64,000 nt of DNA, from positions 4,650,001-4,714,000 of the forward strand of contig NZ_CP082928.1 in assembly GCF_023517795.1 (NCBI RefSeq), in the 5' to 3' direction. The notes beneath the pieces were generated by a model. It was not told the DNA's origin and made no database searches. It saw only the letters and a list, made by a program, of their open reading frames with translations. Shown here one piece after another: positions 1 to 7,534 of the stretch (positions within the stretch are counted from its first letter, which is position 1; every line of letters starts with the position of its first letter). This DNA comes from Pseudomonas fulva. Its GTDB lineage: Bacteria; Pseudomonadota; Gammaproteobacteria; Pseudomonadales; Pseudomonadaceae. The translations under genes and the position numbers were made by a program.

Positions 1-1253
1 GTGAGTCGCTGCACGCCATCGACGTGATCGGCTCGCGTGTGCTGCGCCTGGATGCCAACGGCTTTCTCGGCGTCGAGCGGCGCAGCCAGGGCAATGCCTG
101 GTCGGAGAGCCACCCGCTGTCGCTGACCGGCAACCAGTTGCTCGCCGGCATGATCCGCAAGGCCGGGGCGTTCAGCTTCCAGGAACTGAACCTGACCCTG
201 GACGACATTGCCGCCATGTCCCAGGGCGGCGCCGACCTGTCCTACGACTTCATCACCCGGCCGGCCTACCAGCACGCCTTGCTGACCGGCGAGGTGGAGT
301 TCCTGCGCCTGATGCTGCAGCAGATGCACGATTTCGGCATCGACCCGGCGTCGCTGATCCATGCCCTGCAGAACCATGACGAACTGACCCTCGAACTGGT
401 GCACTTCTGGACTCTGCATGCCAACGACACCTACGTGTTCCGCGGCCAGAGCCTGCCGGGCAGCATCCTGCGCGAGCATATTCGCGGCGAGATGTACGAG
501 CGCCTGACCGGCGAACACGCGCCCTACAACCTGAAATTCGTCACCAACGGCGTGGCCTGCACCACGGTGAGCATCATCACCGCGGCACTGGGCATTCGCG
601 ACCTGAGCACCATCACCGACGCCGATATCGAGCAGATCCGCCGCGTGCACCTGCTGCTGCTGATGTTCAACGCCATGCAGCCCGGTGTGGTGGCGCTGTC
701 GGGCTGGGACCTGGTCGGCGCCTTGCCCCTGGAGGCCGAGCAGGTGGCCGAGCTGATCGCCGACGGCGACACGCGCTGGATCAACCGCGGCGGCTATGAC
801 CTGGTCGACCTCGACCCCGAGGCGCTGCTGTCCGCCGAAGGCCTGCCCCGTTCCCGCCAGCTCTACGGCAGCCTCGCCGAGCAGCTGCAGGACCCGCAGT
901 CGTTCGCCTCCCAGGCGCGTCGGCTGTTCGCGGCGCGGCGCTCCCACGGCGTGGCGTCCAGCCGGCAGATCGCCGTACCGGTCACCCAGCACCCGGCGCT
1001 GTTGATCATGGTGCATGAGTTGCCTGCCGGCCGCGGCATCCAGGTCACGGCGCTGAACTTCGGCGCCGAGCCGCTCAGCGAGGTGATCACCCTGGAGCAC
1101 GTCGAGCCGGGGCCGGTGGTGGACATCATCCATGAGCGGTTGCTGGGCGATCTGTCCGCCGAAGGTGAACTGCATATCCAGCTCGAGCCTTACGAAGGGC
1201 TGGCGTTGCGTATCGCCAGCATGGCGCCTGGCATCGCGCCACTGGACGGCTGA
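1..1253 (+). CDS. treS: Trehalose synthase (maltose alpha-D-glucosyltransferase), 5' end outside window
   Basis: GH13 enzyme that interconverts maltose and trehalose in the cytoplasm. The frame is open from base 3, so the N-terminal part of a roughly 690-residue protein is missing. All three catalytic acids lie in the visible part: the nucleophile Asp in RLDANGF (codon 51-53), the acid/base Glu in SFQELN (codon 183-185), and the Asp of QNHDEL (codon 378-380). The text closely resembles the Pseudomonas stutzeri-type TreS I remember, which lacks a fused maltokinase. A GC hairpin follows the stop. The identity is firm; the start cannot be seen. Confidence 0.9.
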   Translation, partial: ESLHAIDVIGSRVLRLDANGFLGVERRSQGNAWSESHPLSLTGNQLLAGMIRKAGAFSFQELNLTLDDIAAMSQGGADLSYDFITRPAYQHALLTGEVEFLRLMLQQMHDFGIDPASLIHALQNHDELTLELVHFWTLHANDTYVFRGQSLPGSILREHIRGEMYERLTGEHAPYNLKFVTNGVACTTVSIITAALGIRDLSTITDADIEQIRRVHLLLLMFNAMQPGVVALSGWDLVGALPLEAEQVAELIADGDTRWINRGGYDLVDLDPEALLSAEGLPRSRQLYGSLAEQLQDPQSFASQARRLFAARRSHGVASSRQIAVPVTQHPALLIMVHELPAGRGIQVTALNFGAEPLSEVITLEHVEPGPVVDIIHERLLGDLSAEGELHIQLEPYEGLALRIASMAPGIAPLDG

Positions 1254-1298
1254 GGAATATGCCTTTGGGCACTAAGCTCATAACCTTCGAGTAGTTGA

Positions 1299-1316
1299 GC
1301 GCGCCTGCGGGCGCGC
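1299..1316. terminator. GC-rich stem-loop after treS
   Basis: A 7-bp perfect stem (GCGCGCC / GGCGCGC) with a 4-base loop lies 46 bases after the treS stop. No clear T-tract follows, so it may be an RNA-stabilising hairpin or a weak terminator. Confidence 0.35.
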
Positions 1317-1375
1317 CGTATTGTCCCTGTTCGGGCCGGCCATGGGTGCCGGCCGCCTGCTGAGCCGAGGTCGCA

Positions 1376-2338
1376 ATGAACGGCGAGTTTGCCATCCGCA
1401 ACGACGATGGCGCCGATGCTGAATACTGTTCCCGCCCCATCAACTGGGAGCTGGGGCAGACCGTGGCCGGCCTGCGCGCCGCGCGTGCCGAATGGCGTAA
1501 CCGCTCTGGCCGGCACACGGAGCTGGGTGGCCGCGAGTTGCCTTCGCGCCAAGCCATGGCGGCAATCCTGACGGGCCTGTGTGGTGCGCTGTTTCCGATG
1601 CGCCTCGGGCCCTCGGCGCTGCGCGAGGAAAGCGAAGATTATTACGTTGGTCATACCCTGGATCGTGCGCTCAACGCCCTGGTGGCACAGGTACGCATGG
1701 AGCTGCGTTATGCGGCGCGTCAGCGCGGTGAGCCCGGTGATGACGTGGATAGCCGGGCGGTTGCCGTCGTGCGCGACTTCGCCGCCGCATTACCGGCCCT
1801 GCGCCGCCTGCTCGATCAGGATGTGGTGGCCGCCTACAACGGTGACCCGGCGGCGCGCAGCGTCGATGAGGTGCTGTTGTGCTATCCCGGCGTGCTGGCG
1901 GTTATCTACCACCGCCTGGCGCACCATCTGTACCGCGCCGGCCTGCCGTTGCTGGCCCGTATCGCCGCGGAGACCGCCCACGGTGCGACCGGCATCGACA
2001 TCCACCCGGGTGCGCAGATCGGCCACAGCTTCTTCATCGACCATGGCACCGGCGTGGTGATCGGCGAGACGGCGGTCATCGGCAACCACGTGCGCATCTA
2101 CCAGGCGGTGACCCTGGGCGCCAAGCGCTTCACCAGCGACGAGAGCGGCCAGCTGCACAAGGGGCAGCCGCGTCACCCGATCGTCGAGGACGACGTGGTG
2201 ATCTACGCCGGTGCCACCATCCTGGGGCGCATCACCATCGGCAAGGGCTCGGTAATCGGCGGTAACGTCTGGTTGACGCGCAGCGTCGAGCCAGGGAGTA
2301 ATGTGTCCCAGGCCAGTGCTGAGCAGCGGGGTTGCTGA
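1376..2338 (+). CDS. Serine O-acetyltransferase, EpsC/SrpH type
   Basis: Transfers acetyl from acetyl-CoA to L-serine to make O-acetylserine for cysteine synthesis; cytoplasmic. At 320 residues it is longer than the common CysE. It has an alpha-helical N-terminal half and a left-handed beta-helix (hexapeptide repeats) in the C-terminal 130 residues. The active-site segments ATGIDIHPGAQIG and DHGTGVVIGE are present. The ATG at 1376 follows a GAGG ribosome site about 8 bases upstream. Pseudomonas normally carries a separate short CysE, so this may be a second or condition-specific isozyme. It ends with a short unrelated tail after the last hexapeptide coil. Confidence 0.85.
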   Translation: MNGEFAIRNDDGADAEYCSRPINWELGQTVAGLRAARAEWRNRSGRHTELGGRELPSRQAMAAILTGLCGALFPMRLGPSALREESEDYYVGHTLDRALNALVAQVRMELRYAARQRGEPGDDVDSRAVAVVRDFAAALPALRRLLDQDVVAAYNGDPAARSVDEVLLCYPGVLAVIYHRLAHHLYRAGLPLLARIAAETAHGATGIDIHPGAQIGHSFFIDHGTGVVIGETAVIGNHVRIYQAVTLGAKRFTSDESGQLHKGQPRHPIVEDDVVIYAGATILGRITIGKGSVIGGNVWLTRSVEPGSNVSQASAEQRGC

Positions 2339-2356
2339 ACCACACGGGCTTGATTC

Positions 2357-2390
2357 ATGTCACAGGACAGTCACACCGCTTTCATAGAAT
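2357..2390 (+). promoter_or_regulatory. PHO-box-like element with -10, ahead of the 28-aa gene
   Basis: Two 7-base direct repeats, ATGTCAC (2357-2363) and CAGTCAC (2368-2374), are separated by 4 bases. This is the 7-4-7 spacing of a PhoB site (consensus CTGTCAT N4 CTGTCAT). A -10 hexamer TAGAAT (2385-2390) begins 10 bases after the box, as in PhoB-activated promoters where the box replaces the -35. Five and four of the seven consensus bases match, so the binding is inferred. Confidence 0.4.
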
Positions 2391-2423
2391 CGGCACGAGA
2401 CCAAAGAGAGAAGGAGAACAGAG

Positions 2424-2510
2424 ATGGACGATTATCAGGAAGAGCTGCTCGAGTCCCGTGCCCTGGAACAGGACGTGCCCGAGTTCGCCGAAGACGCCAC
2501 CGAGCTCTGA
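2424..2510 (+). CDS. Small acidic peptide, 28 aa, unknown function
   Basis: A short ORF (begins MDDYQEELLES, ends DATEL) with an excellent ribosome site: AAGGAG at 2410-2415, 8 bases before the ATG. It has its own promoter-like element upstream and a strong bidirectional terminator 46 bases after the stop. About a third of the residues are Asp or Glu; there is no signal peptide, membrane segment or cysteine. No family was recognised. The ribosome site and the flanking control signals make real translation likely. Confidence 0.6.
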   Translation: MDDYQEELLESRALEQDVPEFAEDATEL

Positions 2511-2555
2511 GCGCGTTGGCAGGCTGGGGTGAGCCCCCACCAGGATCAAAACAAC

Positions 2556-2586
2556 AAGGCCCGATGCAGCTGCATCGGGCCTTTTT
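2556..2586. terminator. Bidirectional Rho-independent terminator
   Basis: A perfect 28-base palindrome (2556-2583; arms of 13 around GC) is followed on the plus strand by TTTTT and on the minus strand by a T-rich run. It ends both the 28-aa gene and the minus-strand fpv operon, whose last stop codon is at 2606. Confidence 0.85.
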
Positions 2587-2605
2587 CATTGCCGCACCCA
2601 ACCCG

Positions 2606-3493
2606 TTATTGGGCCAGGGCCTTGACCAGCGCGTTGACGTTGCCTTCCAGTTCGGCGACCGGATCGTCGCTGTCGGTCGCCAGTACCAGCAGCGCTACGC
2701 CGGCGGCCTTCACCGCTTCGGCCACCGGCTCGGGCGGGTTGCGATGGGCCAGCACCAGGGCCACGTCATCGGCTTTCAGGGCGCTGGTCAGGGACTTCAG
2801 GGCGTCGGCATCCCAGTCGCGGTCATCGCGGCTGTCGCTGCTGACGAGGTCGAGGTTGAGGCCGCTGACCAGGTAGTCCAGGCGATCACTGAGGCTGTAC
2901 ACCGACAGGTTGTCGGCCTTGGCCAACTCGCGCTCGCTGTGGGCGTTGAGCTTGAGCAGGCGCTGCTTGAGGGTGGCCAGGTTCTGCTCGACCTTGCCCT
3001 TGGCGTCCGGTGCCAGGCGCACCAGGTCGGCGGCCATCACGTCGGCCATGCGGCCCATGTTGTTGATCGCCAGCCAGGGGTGGCTGGCCAGGTCGTTGTC
3101 GCCGGCACTTTCGGCCTGGATGGCGATACCCGGCAGGGCGCCATCCACCGGGCGGGCGGCATCGATCTCGACGATGCGGATATTGCTGCGCCGGGCCATG
3201 GGGTAGAGCGGGTCTTCGGCCCACAGCGAGCGCAGGGCGATGGCCGCGTCGGCATCGACGGCGACCTTCTGCAGCGCGGCGGCGCCACGCCCGGCGAAGT
3301 AGGACACCTGGCGGCTCGCCGGCAGGTTGGCCGGAGCGGCGCGCTCGATCTGCACCTGGGTGCCGTCGAGCAGGTCACTGGCCAGGCCGAAGGTGATCGG
3401 CTGCGATACCAGGACGGTGACGTCCTTGGCGAGGGCCAGGCCCGGCAGGCTGAGGAGCAGGGCAAGGCCCAGGTGGTGAAGTCGATGGGTCAT
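2606..3493 (-). CDS. fpvF: Periplasmic substrate-binding protein FpvF-like
   Basis: Second periplasmic binding protein of the ferripyoverdine iron-release system. In P. aeruginosa FpvF is reported to contact FpvC and pyoverdine. It has 295 residues with a clear signal peptide (MTHRLHHLGLALLL...ALA) and a ZnuA/TroA-like fold, but lacks the usual array of metal-ligand histidines. It is the last gene of the operon and overlaps the permease by 4 bases (ATGA). The assignment rests mainly on its position beside a true ZnuA-type protein in an operon with the fpvG-F order. A generic metal-binding lipocalin-type role cannot be excluded. Confidence 0.75.
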   Translation of the reverse strand: MTHRLHHLGLALLLSLPGLALAKDVTVLVSQPITFGLASDLLDGTQVQIERAAPANLPASRQVSYFAGRGAAALQKVAVDADAAIALRSLWAEDPLYPMARRSNIRIVEIDAARPVDGALPGIAIQAESAGDNDLASHPWLAINNMGRMADVMAADLVRLAPDAKGKVEQNLATLKQRLLKLNAHSERELAKADNLSVYSLSDRLDYLVSGLNLDLVSSDSRDDRDWDADALKSLTSALKADDVALVLAHRNPPEPVAEAVKAAGVALLVLATDSDDPVAELEGNVNALVKALAQ

Positions 3494-4392
3494 CCCAGGT
3501 TCCCTTTCAAGCTTGGTACGACGCCGCGCGCGATGGCGGCGAGGGCGAAGGCGATACCGGCGATCATGATGATCGCGGCGCCGGAGGGGATCGGCAGATC
3601 CAGCACGATGGGCAACAGGATGCCGAGCAGCGTGCTGACGGTGGCGATCAGCACCGAGAGCCAGAAGAAGCCTTTCAGCGACTGGCTGAGCAGGCGCGCG
3701 GCGGCCGCCGGAATCACCAGCAGGGCCCCGACCAGAATGGCGCCGATGACCTTGACCGCGGCCACGGTGATCAGCGTCACCAGGATCACGAACAGGTAAT
3801 CCAGGCTCTTCACCGCCACGCCGCGTACCGCCGCCAGTTGCGGGTTGAAGCTGGCCAGCATGATGCGGTTGTACAGCGGCAGCGCCAGGCCCATGACCAG
3901 GCCGCCGACCGCCAGCAGCACCAGCAGGTCGGTGCCATTGACGGTCAGCACCGAGCCGAACAGTACGTTTTCCAGAATGTGCACGTTGATGCGCCCGGCC
4001 AGCACCAGCAGCAGGCTGGCGCCCATGGCCAGGGACACCGACAGGAACACCCCGATCAGCGTATCCGGCGCCAGGCCCGTGCGGTTGCGCAGGTAGTTGA
4101 GCAGGATGCCGAACAACAGCGCGTAGCCGAACAAGGCGCCGTAGGGGCCGGTGTAGGGCTCGCCGAGCAGGATGCCGATGGCCACGCCGGTCAGCGCGGC
4201 ATGGCCCACCGCCTCGGAAAAGAACGCGAAGCGCTTGACCACCACCAGGGTGCCCAGGCCGCCCAGCACCGGGCCGATCAGCAGGCCGGCCAGCAGGGCG
4301 TTGACCACGAAGCCGTAGGCCAGCGCGGCGGGCAGGTAGCCGGCCGAGGCCCAGCCCTGGATCAGCAGGCGGAACTGTTCATAGTCGATCAT
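3490..4392 (-). CDS. fpvE: Metal ABC transporter permease FpvE-like
   Basis: Inner-membrane ABC-3 family permease of the ZnuB/MntB type, about 300 residues with eight or so hydrophobic segments. It would carry Fe2+ delivered by FpvC into the cytoplasm, driven by FpvD. The start is the ATG at 4392, which overlaps the ATPase stop by 4 bases (ATGA). Upstream in-frame codons are only open frame inside the ATPase gene. The conserved KRFAFFSEAVGHAALTG segment typical of ZnuB homologs is near residue 54. Confidence 0.85.
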   Translation of the reverse strand: MIDYEQFRLLIQGWASAGYLPAALAYGFVVNALLAGLLIGPVLGGLGTLVVVKRFAFFSEAVGHAALTGVAIGILLGEPYTGPYGALFGYALLFGILLNYLRNRTGLAPDTLIGVFLSVSLAMGASLLLVLAGRINVHILENVLFGSVLTVNGTDLLVLLAVGGLVMGLALPLYNRIMLASFNPQLAAVRGVAVKSLDYLFVILVTLITVAAVKVIGAILVGALLVIPAAAARLLSQSLKGFFWLSVLIATVSTLLGILLPIVLDLPIPSGAAIIMIAGIAFALAAIARGVVPSLKGNLG

Positions 4393-5144
4393 GGCTGGGC
4401 GGCCTCCACGGTGCGGGCATGGGTGGAGAACAGGCCGAGCAGGCGCTCCGGCGTCAGTGCCTCGGCAGGCGGCGCATCGAACAGTACCCGGCGGCTCAGG
4501 CCGGTGACGCGGTCGGCCAGGCGCTTGACCGCTTCCAGGTCGTGCTCGATCCACAGCACGGTCATGCCGGTACGGCGCCAATCGCCGAGCAGGCGCTCGA
4601 ACACCTGGATGCCGGCTTCGTCGAGGGCCGACATCGGTTCGTCGAGCACCAGCAACTGCGGTGCGGGAATCAACCCCTGAGCGAGCAGCACGCGCTGGCG
4701 TTCGCCGCCGGACAGCGCGCCCATGCGCCGTTTGCGCTTCTCCAGCATGCCGACACGGGCGAGCGCATCGTCGATGGGCTTGCTGAAATGCTTGGACAGG
4801 CCGAGAAACGCCGGCCGGCGCTGGCACATGGCGGCCATGAAGTCGTCCACGGTCATCGGCAGGCCGCGGTCGAATTCCAGGGCCTGGGGCACGTAGCCGA
4901 TGGTGCCAACGGCGCCGGGCCACTGCAGGCTGAGTTTGCCCTGATGGGGCATCTGGCCGAGCAGGGTCTTGATCAGCGAACTCTTGCCGCCGCCGTTGGG
5001 GCCGACCAGGGCGTGCACGCTGCCTGGCTGCACCGTGAAGCTGACGTTGTCGAGAATCTGCGTGCGCCCCAGCACCAGGCTGACCTGCTGAAAGTCGAGG
5101 GTCGGGCCGATGGCCGTCACGTGCAGATTTTCCGCCGCGGTCAT
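4389..5144 (-). CDS. fpvD: Metal ABC transporter ATPase FpvD-like
   Basis: Cytoplasmic ATP-binding subunit, 251 residues. The Walker A motif GPNGGGKS is at residues 48-55. The Q-loop (GYVPQ), ABC signature LSGGERQR, Walker B LLVLDEP and switch His (WIEHD) are all present. It energises the adjacent permease. Its start overlaps the stop of the upstream binding-protein gene (ATGA), indicating translational coupling. By sequence alone it could be ZnuC or a manganese ATPase; the eight-gene context points to the pyoverdine-iron system. Confidence 0.85.
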   Translation of the reverse strand: MTAAENLHVTAIGPTLDFQQVSLVLGRTQILDNVSFTVQPGSVHALVGPNGGGKSSLIKTLLGQMPHQGKLSLQWPGAVGTIGYVPQALEFDRGLPMTVDDFMAAMCQRRPAFLGLSKHFSKPIDDALARVGMLEKRKRRMGALSGGERQRVLLAQGLIPAPQLLVLDEPMSALDEAGIQVFERLLGDWRRTGMTVLWIEHDLEAVKRLADRVTGLSRRVLFDAPPAEALTPERLLGLFSTHARTVEAAQP

Positions 5145-6073
5145 TGCCCGGCTTCCTGGATGGCGCGCACCACGGTGTTCATGTTGTCCGTCATTTCCTT
5201 CTCGTACTTCTCGGCGCTGTATTCGCCGTAGGAAATGTGCGACAGCGGGTAGAGTTTCACGCCCGACTCGCGCTGGATGGTGTCGACGTAGGTGGACGGG
5301 AAGTCCAGCTCGGAAAAGATCACTTTCACGTCTAGCTCGCGCAGCTGATCGATGGTCTTTTTCAGCTGGCTCGGGCTCGGCTCGATGCCATGGGCCGGTT
5401 CCACCACCGCGGTGACTTCCAGGCCGAACTCACGCAGCAGGTAGTCGTAGGCGGCGTGCACGGTGGCCACCCGCAGGTCGGCGTTGGGCGCTTCGGTGAG
5501 CTGGGCGAGGGCATCGGCGCGCAGCTTGCGCAGGCGCTTGCCATAGGCGCGGGCGTTCTGGGTATAGGTCTTGGCGTTGTCCGGGTCGAGTTTGCCGAGT
5601 TCGCGGGCGATGTTGTTGACCTGGGCGATGGAGGCGCTGATCGACAGGAAGGTATGCGGGTTGACCACCTTGCCGGCGCCGCGGGCGGCGATGCCGGTAG
5701 CCGCCAGCAAGGGCACGTTGGCGTTGGCTTCGATGACTTCGATATCCGGCTTCTCGCTGGCGGCGATCATGCGGTCGGCGAAGTCGTCATGGCCCACGCC
5801 GTTGAGCACCACCACGTCCAGCGAGCCGATGCGCTTGATGTCCTCGGCCCGCGGCTCGTAGGCGTGGGGGTTGAAGCCGGCCGGAATCAGCGGAACCACC
5901 TCGGCCTTGTCGCCGACGATGTTGCTCACGTAACTGTAGTAGGGGTGCAGGGTGATGCCGATGCGCAGCTTGGCGTCGGCGGCGCTGGCGGCGCCGAGCA
6001 GCAGCAGGGCGGTCACGCCGATGCTCAGGCGTGACAGCAACTGGCGTGCGCGGAAAAGGCGGGAAATGGGCAT
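5141..6073 (-). CDS. fpvC: Periplasmic metal-binding protein FpvC-like
   Basis: Cluster A-I (ZnuA/TroA) binding protein, 310 residues from the chosen ATG at 6073, with a signal peptide ending near residue 34. Three expected metal-ligand histidines are visible: H70 (NPHAYEP), H140 (NPHTF) and H206 (VHAAYDYL). The region where manganese and zinc homologs carry the fourth ligand Asp reads YPLSHISYGEY instead, so the site may differ. In P. aeruginosa FpvC binds the Fe2+ released from pyoverdine. An in-frame TTG at 6103 would add ten residues without improving the signal peptide. Confidence 0.8.
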   Translation of the reverse strand: MPISRLFRARQLLSRLSIGVTALLLLGAASAADAKLRIGITLHPYYSYVSNIVGDKAEVVPLIPAGFNPHAYEPRAEDIKRIGSLDVVVLNGVGHDDFADRMIAASEKPDIEVIEANANVPLLAATGIAARGAGKVVNPHTFLSISASIAQVNNIARELGKLDPDNAKTYTQNARAYGKRLRKLRADALAQLTEAPNADLRVATVHAAYDYLLREFGLEVTAVVEPAHGIEPSPSQLKKTIDQLRELDVKVIFSELDFPSTYVDTIQRESGVKLYPLSHISYGEYSAEKYEKEMTDNMNTVVRAIQEAGQ

Positions 6074-6108
6074 GGGCGGGCAGTCTTCTGTCGGATGAGT
6101 CAAAGGTG

Positions 6109-6675
6109 TCAGTGGCGATGTTGCCGGGTCACACCTGCGTCGTACTGGGAGGCGATCTGCTGCCAGCCGGCAGCGACCAGGCTTTGCGCATCCAGATCGG
6201 AAGGCGCGCTGGTGCTGGTGCGGTTGAGCCAGACATCGGCCTGCTCGTGCTCGGCGTCGAGGCGCATGAGCATGGAGCCGGCGACGTCCAGCGCCTGGCT
6301 GGCGCCGAAGTAGGCGGCCCCGTCACCGGGCAGCAACTGCCACTGGTGGCTGCCGCGGCTGGTGGCGCTGGCATCGGCGACGAATGGCGGGAAGCCTTCG
6401 TCGGCCAGCTCGGCGGGGCTCAGCAGCGCCTGCTCTTCGTCGCGGCGGATGCGGATCTCGTCGGCGGCCACCCGCAGGTCGGCGTAGATGCCCTGTTCGG
6501 CCGCCGTCAGGTCGCGGCGGGCGTCGATCTGGTGGCTGGCAATGGCGGTATCGCTGTCGGTTTCACCATGCCAGGCGACCACCGAGCCGGCCGCCAGCAC
6601 GATGACCAGGCAAAGAACGAGCACGTAGAGGGTTTCATGGCCGGCACCGGCCGGCCGTACGACCTGAACTGTCAT
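6109..6675 (-). CDS. fpvK: FpvK-like membrane-anchored protein (DUF6162 type)
   Basis: 188 residues with one N-terminal transmembrane segment (about 15-34, TLYVLVLCLVIVLAAG) and a predicted periplasmic remainder ending in a His-rich tail (RQHRH). Its size and position between the small periplasmic protein and the FpvC-like protein match FpvK of the P. aeruginosa fpvGHJK group, an accessory factor for iron release from pyoverdine. It overlaps the upstream gene by ATGA. The biochemical role of the family is not well defined. Confidence 0.7.
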   Translation of the reverse strand: MTVQVVRPAGAGHETLYVLVLCLVIVLAAGSVVAWHGETDSDTAIASHQIDARRDLTAAEQGIYADLRVAADEIRIRRDEEQALLSPAELADEGFPPFVADASATSRGSHQWQLLPGDGAAYFGASQALDVAGSMLMRLDAEHEQADVWLNRTSTSAPSDLDAQSLVAAGWQQIASQYDAGVTRQHRH

Positions 6676-6992
6676 TCGATTTCCGTATGGTCGATTTCGA
6701 CGATATGGCCGGGGCCGGCGTCGAACAGCACGTAGAACTCACCCTCGGGCTTCTTGAAGGTCAGGGTGGAGTCCTCGGCCAGCTTGCCGGGCACCAGGAT
6801 GCTTTCGTCATAGCCGATCACATCCAGGGTCACGCCAGCGGCACCGCTGCCATCGGAAAAACCGCCGGTGCAGCGGATGCTCTCGCCGTCGACTTCCTCG
6901 CACTGGCACATCGGGTTGTGGGCCAGGGCCAGGCCGCTGAGCGACAGCAGGGCGATACCTGCGGCGCTGCGCAGGATGATGGACTTGATCAT
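6672..6992 (-). CDS. fpvJ: FpvJ-like small periplasmic protein
   Basis: 106 residues with a signal peptide cleaved near LALA-HN (about residue 24) and a short Cys-rich mature start (C29, C31, C41). The rest looks like a compact beta-sandwich. A perfect AGGAGG lies 6 bases before the ATG at 6992. It overlaps the genes on both sides by 4 bases. FpvJ in P. aeruginosa is a small periplasmic protein helping FpvG reduce ferripyoverdine. The three cysteines could bind metal or form a disulfide (inference). Confidence 0.7.
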   Translation of the reverse strand: MIKSIILRSAAGIALLSLSGLALAHNPMCQCEEVDGESIRCTGGFSDGSGAAGVTLDVIGYDESILVPGKLAEDSTLTFKKPEGEFYVLFDAGPGHIVEIDHTEIE

Positions 6993-7534
6993 GGTTTGCC
7001 TCCTTGTTGTTTCTGCAGCCACGCGACCGTGGATGGGGATGCCTGTTCGAGTGGTACGGCGGCCTGGTGCACGGAACCGTCCCAGCCCTCCATGGTGATC
7101 CACAGTTCGGCGTCGGGTTTGGTGCGGGTCGGCAGCGGCACGGTGGCGCCCATGCGGTAGGCGCTGCCAAAGAAGATACCACCGGCGGCGCGCAGGCTGC
7201 GCGGCTTGCCGATGCGCAGGTAGGTGGCCTTTACCTGGCCGATGCATTCCTTGCACAGCGCGCCGGTGAAGGTCTTCATGTAGCCGGCCGGGCCGTCGAG
7301 TTCCGGCGGCGCGGCGCGGAATTCCGCCAGGGTGATCGACCAGGGGCCGACCGGCACTTCGCCGACCATGCGCTCGCCCAGGCCGCTGGTGCCACGGAAC
7401 AGCGCGACGTCGGCGAAGTACTTGGGCATGAACCCCAGGGGAATGAGCACCAGCAGGATGTTGATGTGGAAGCGCCACTTGTACCAGAAGCGGCTCAGCG
7501 GCGAGGCGGGTTGTACTGCCATGGCCTTGCTCAT
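6989..7534 (-). CDS. fpvH: FpvH-like inner-membrane protein
   Basis: 181 residues with one transmembrane segment (about 24-44, INILLVLIPLGFMPKYF) and a periplasmic domain containing a CKEC pair (C94, C97) that could be redox-active or bind metal. Its start follows GGAGG (minus strand) and overlaps the stop of the PepSY gene. FpvH is reported to work with the reductase FpvG in the same membrane. Only operon position and size support the name; the domain itself was not recognised. Confidence 0.7.
   Translation of the reverse strand: MSKAMAVQPASPLSRFWYKWRFHINILLVLIPLGFMPKYFADVALFRGTSGLGERMVGEVPVGPWSITLAEFRAAPPELDGPAGYMKTFTGALCKECIGQVKATYLRIGKPRSLRAAGGIFFGSAYRMGATVPLPTRTKPDAELWITMEGWDGSVHQAAVPLEQASPSTVAWLQKQQGGKP

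Noticed and set aside
2357..3799. Long plus-strand frame opposite the fpvF gene
   Set aside because: Antisense shadow of fpvF/fpvE; the short ORF at 2424 in another frame has the ribosome site instead.
6073..6103. Longer FpvC start at TTG 6103
   Set aside because: It adds ten polar residues ahead of a good signal peptide and has no better ribosome site.
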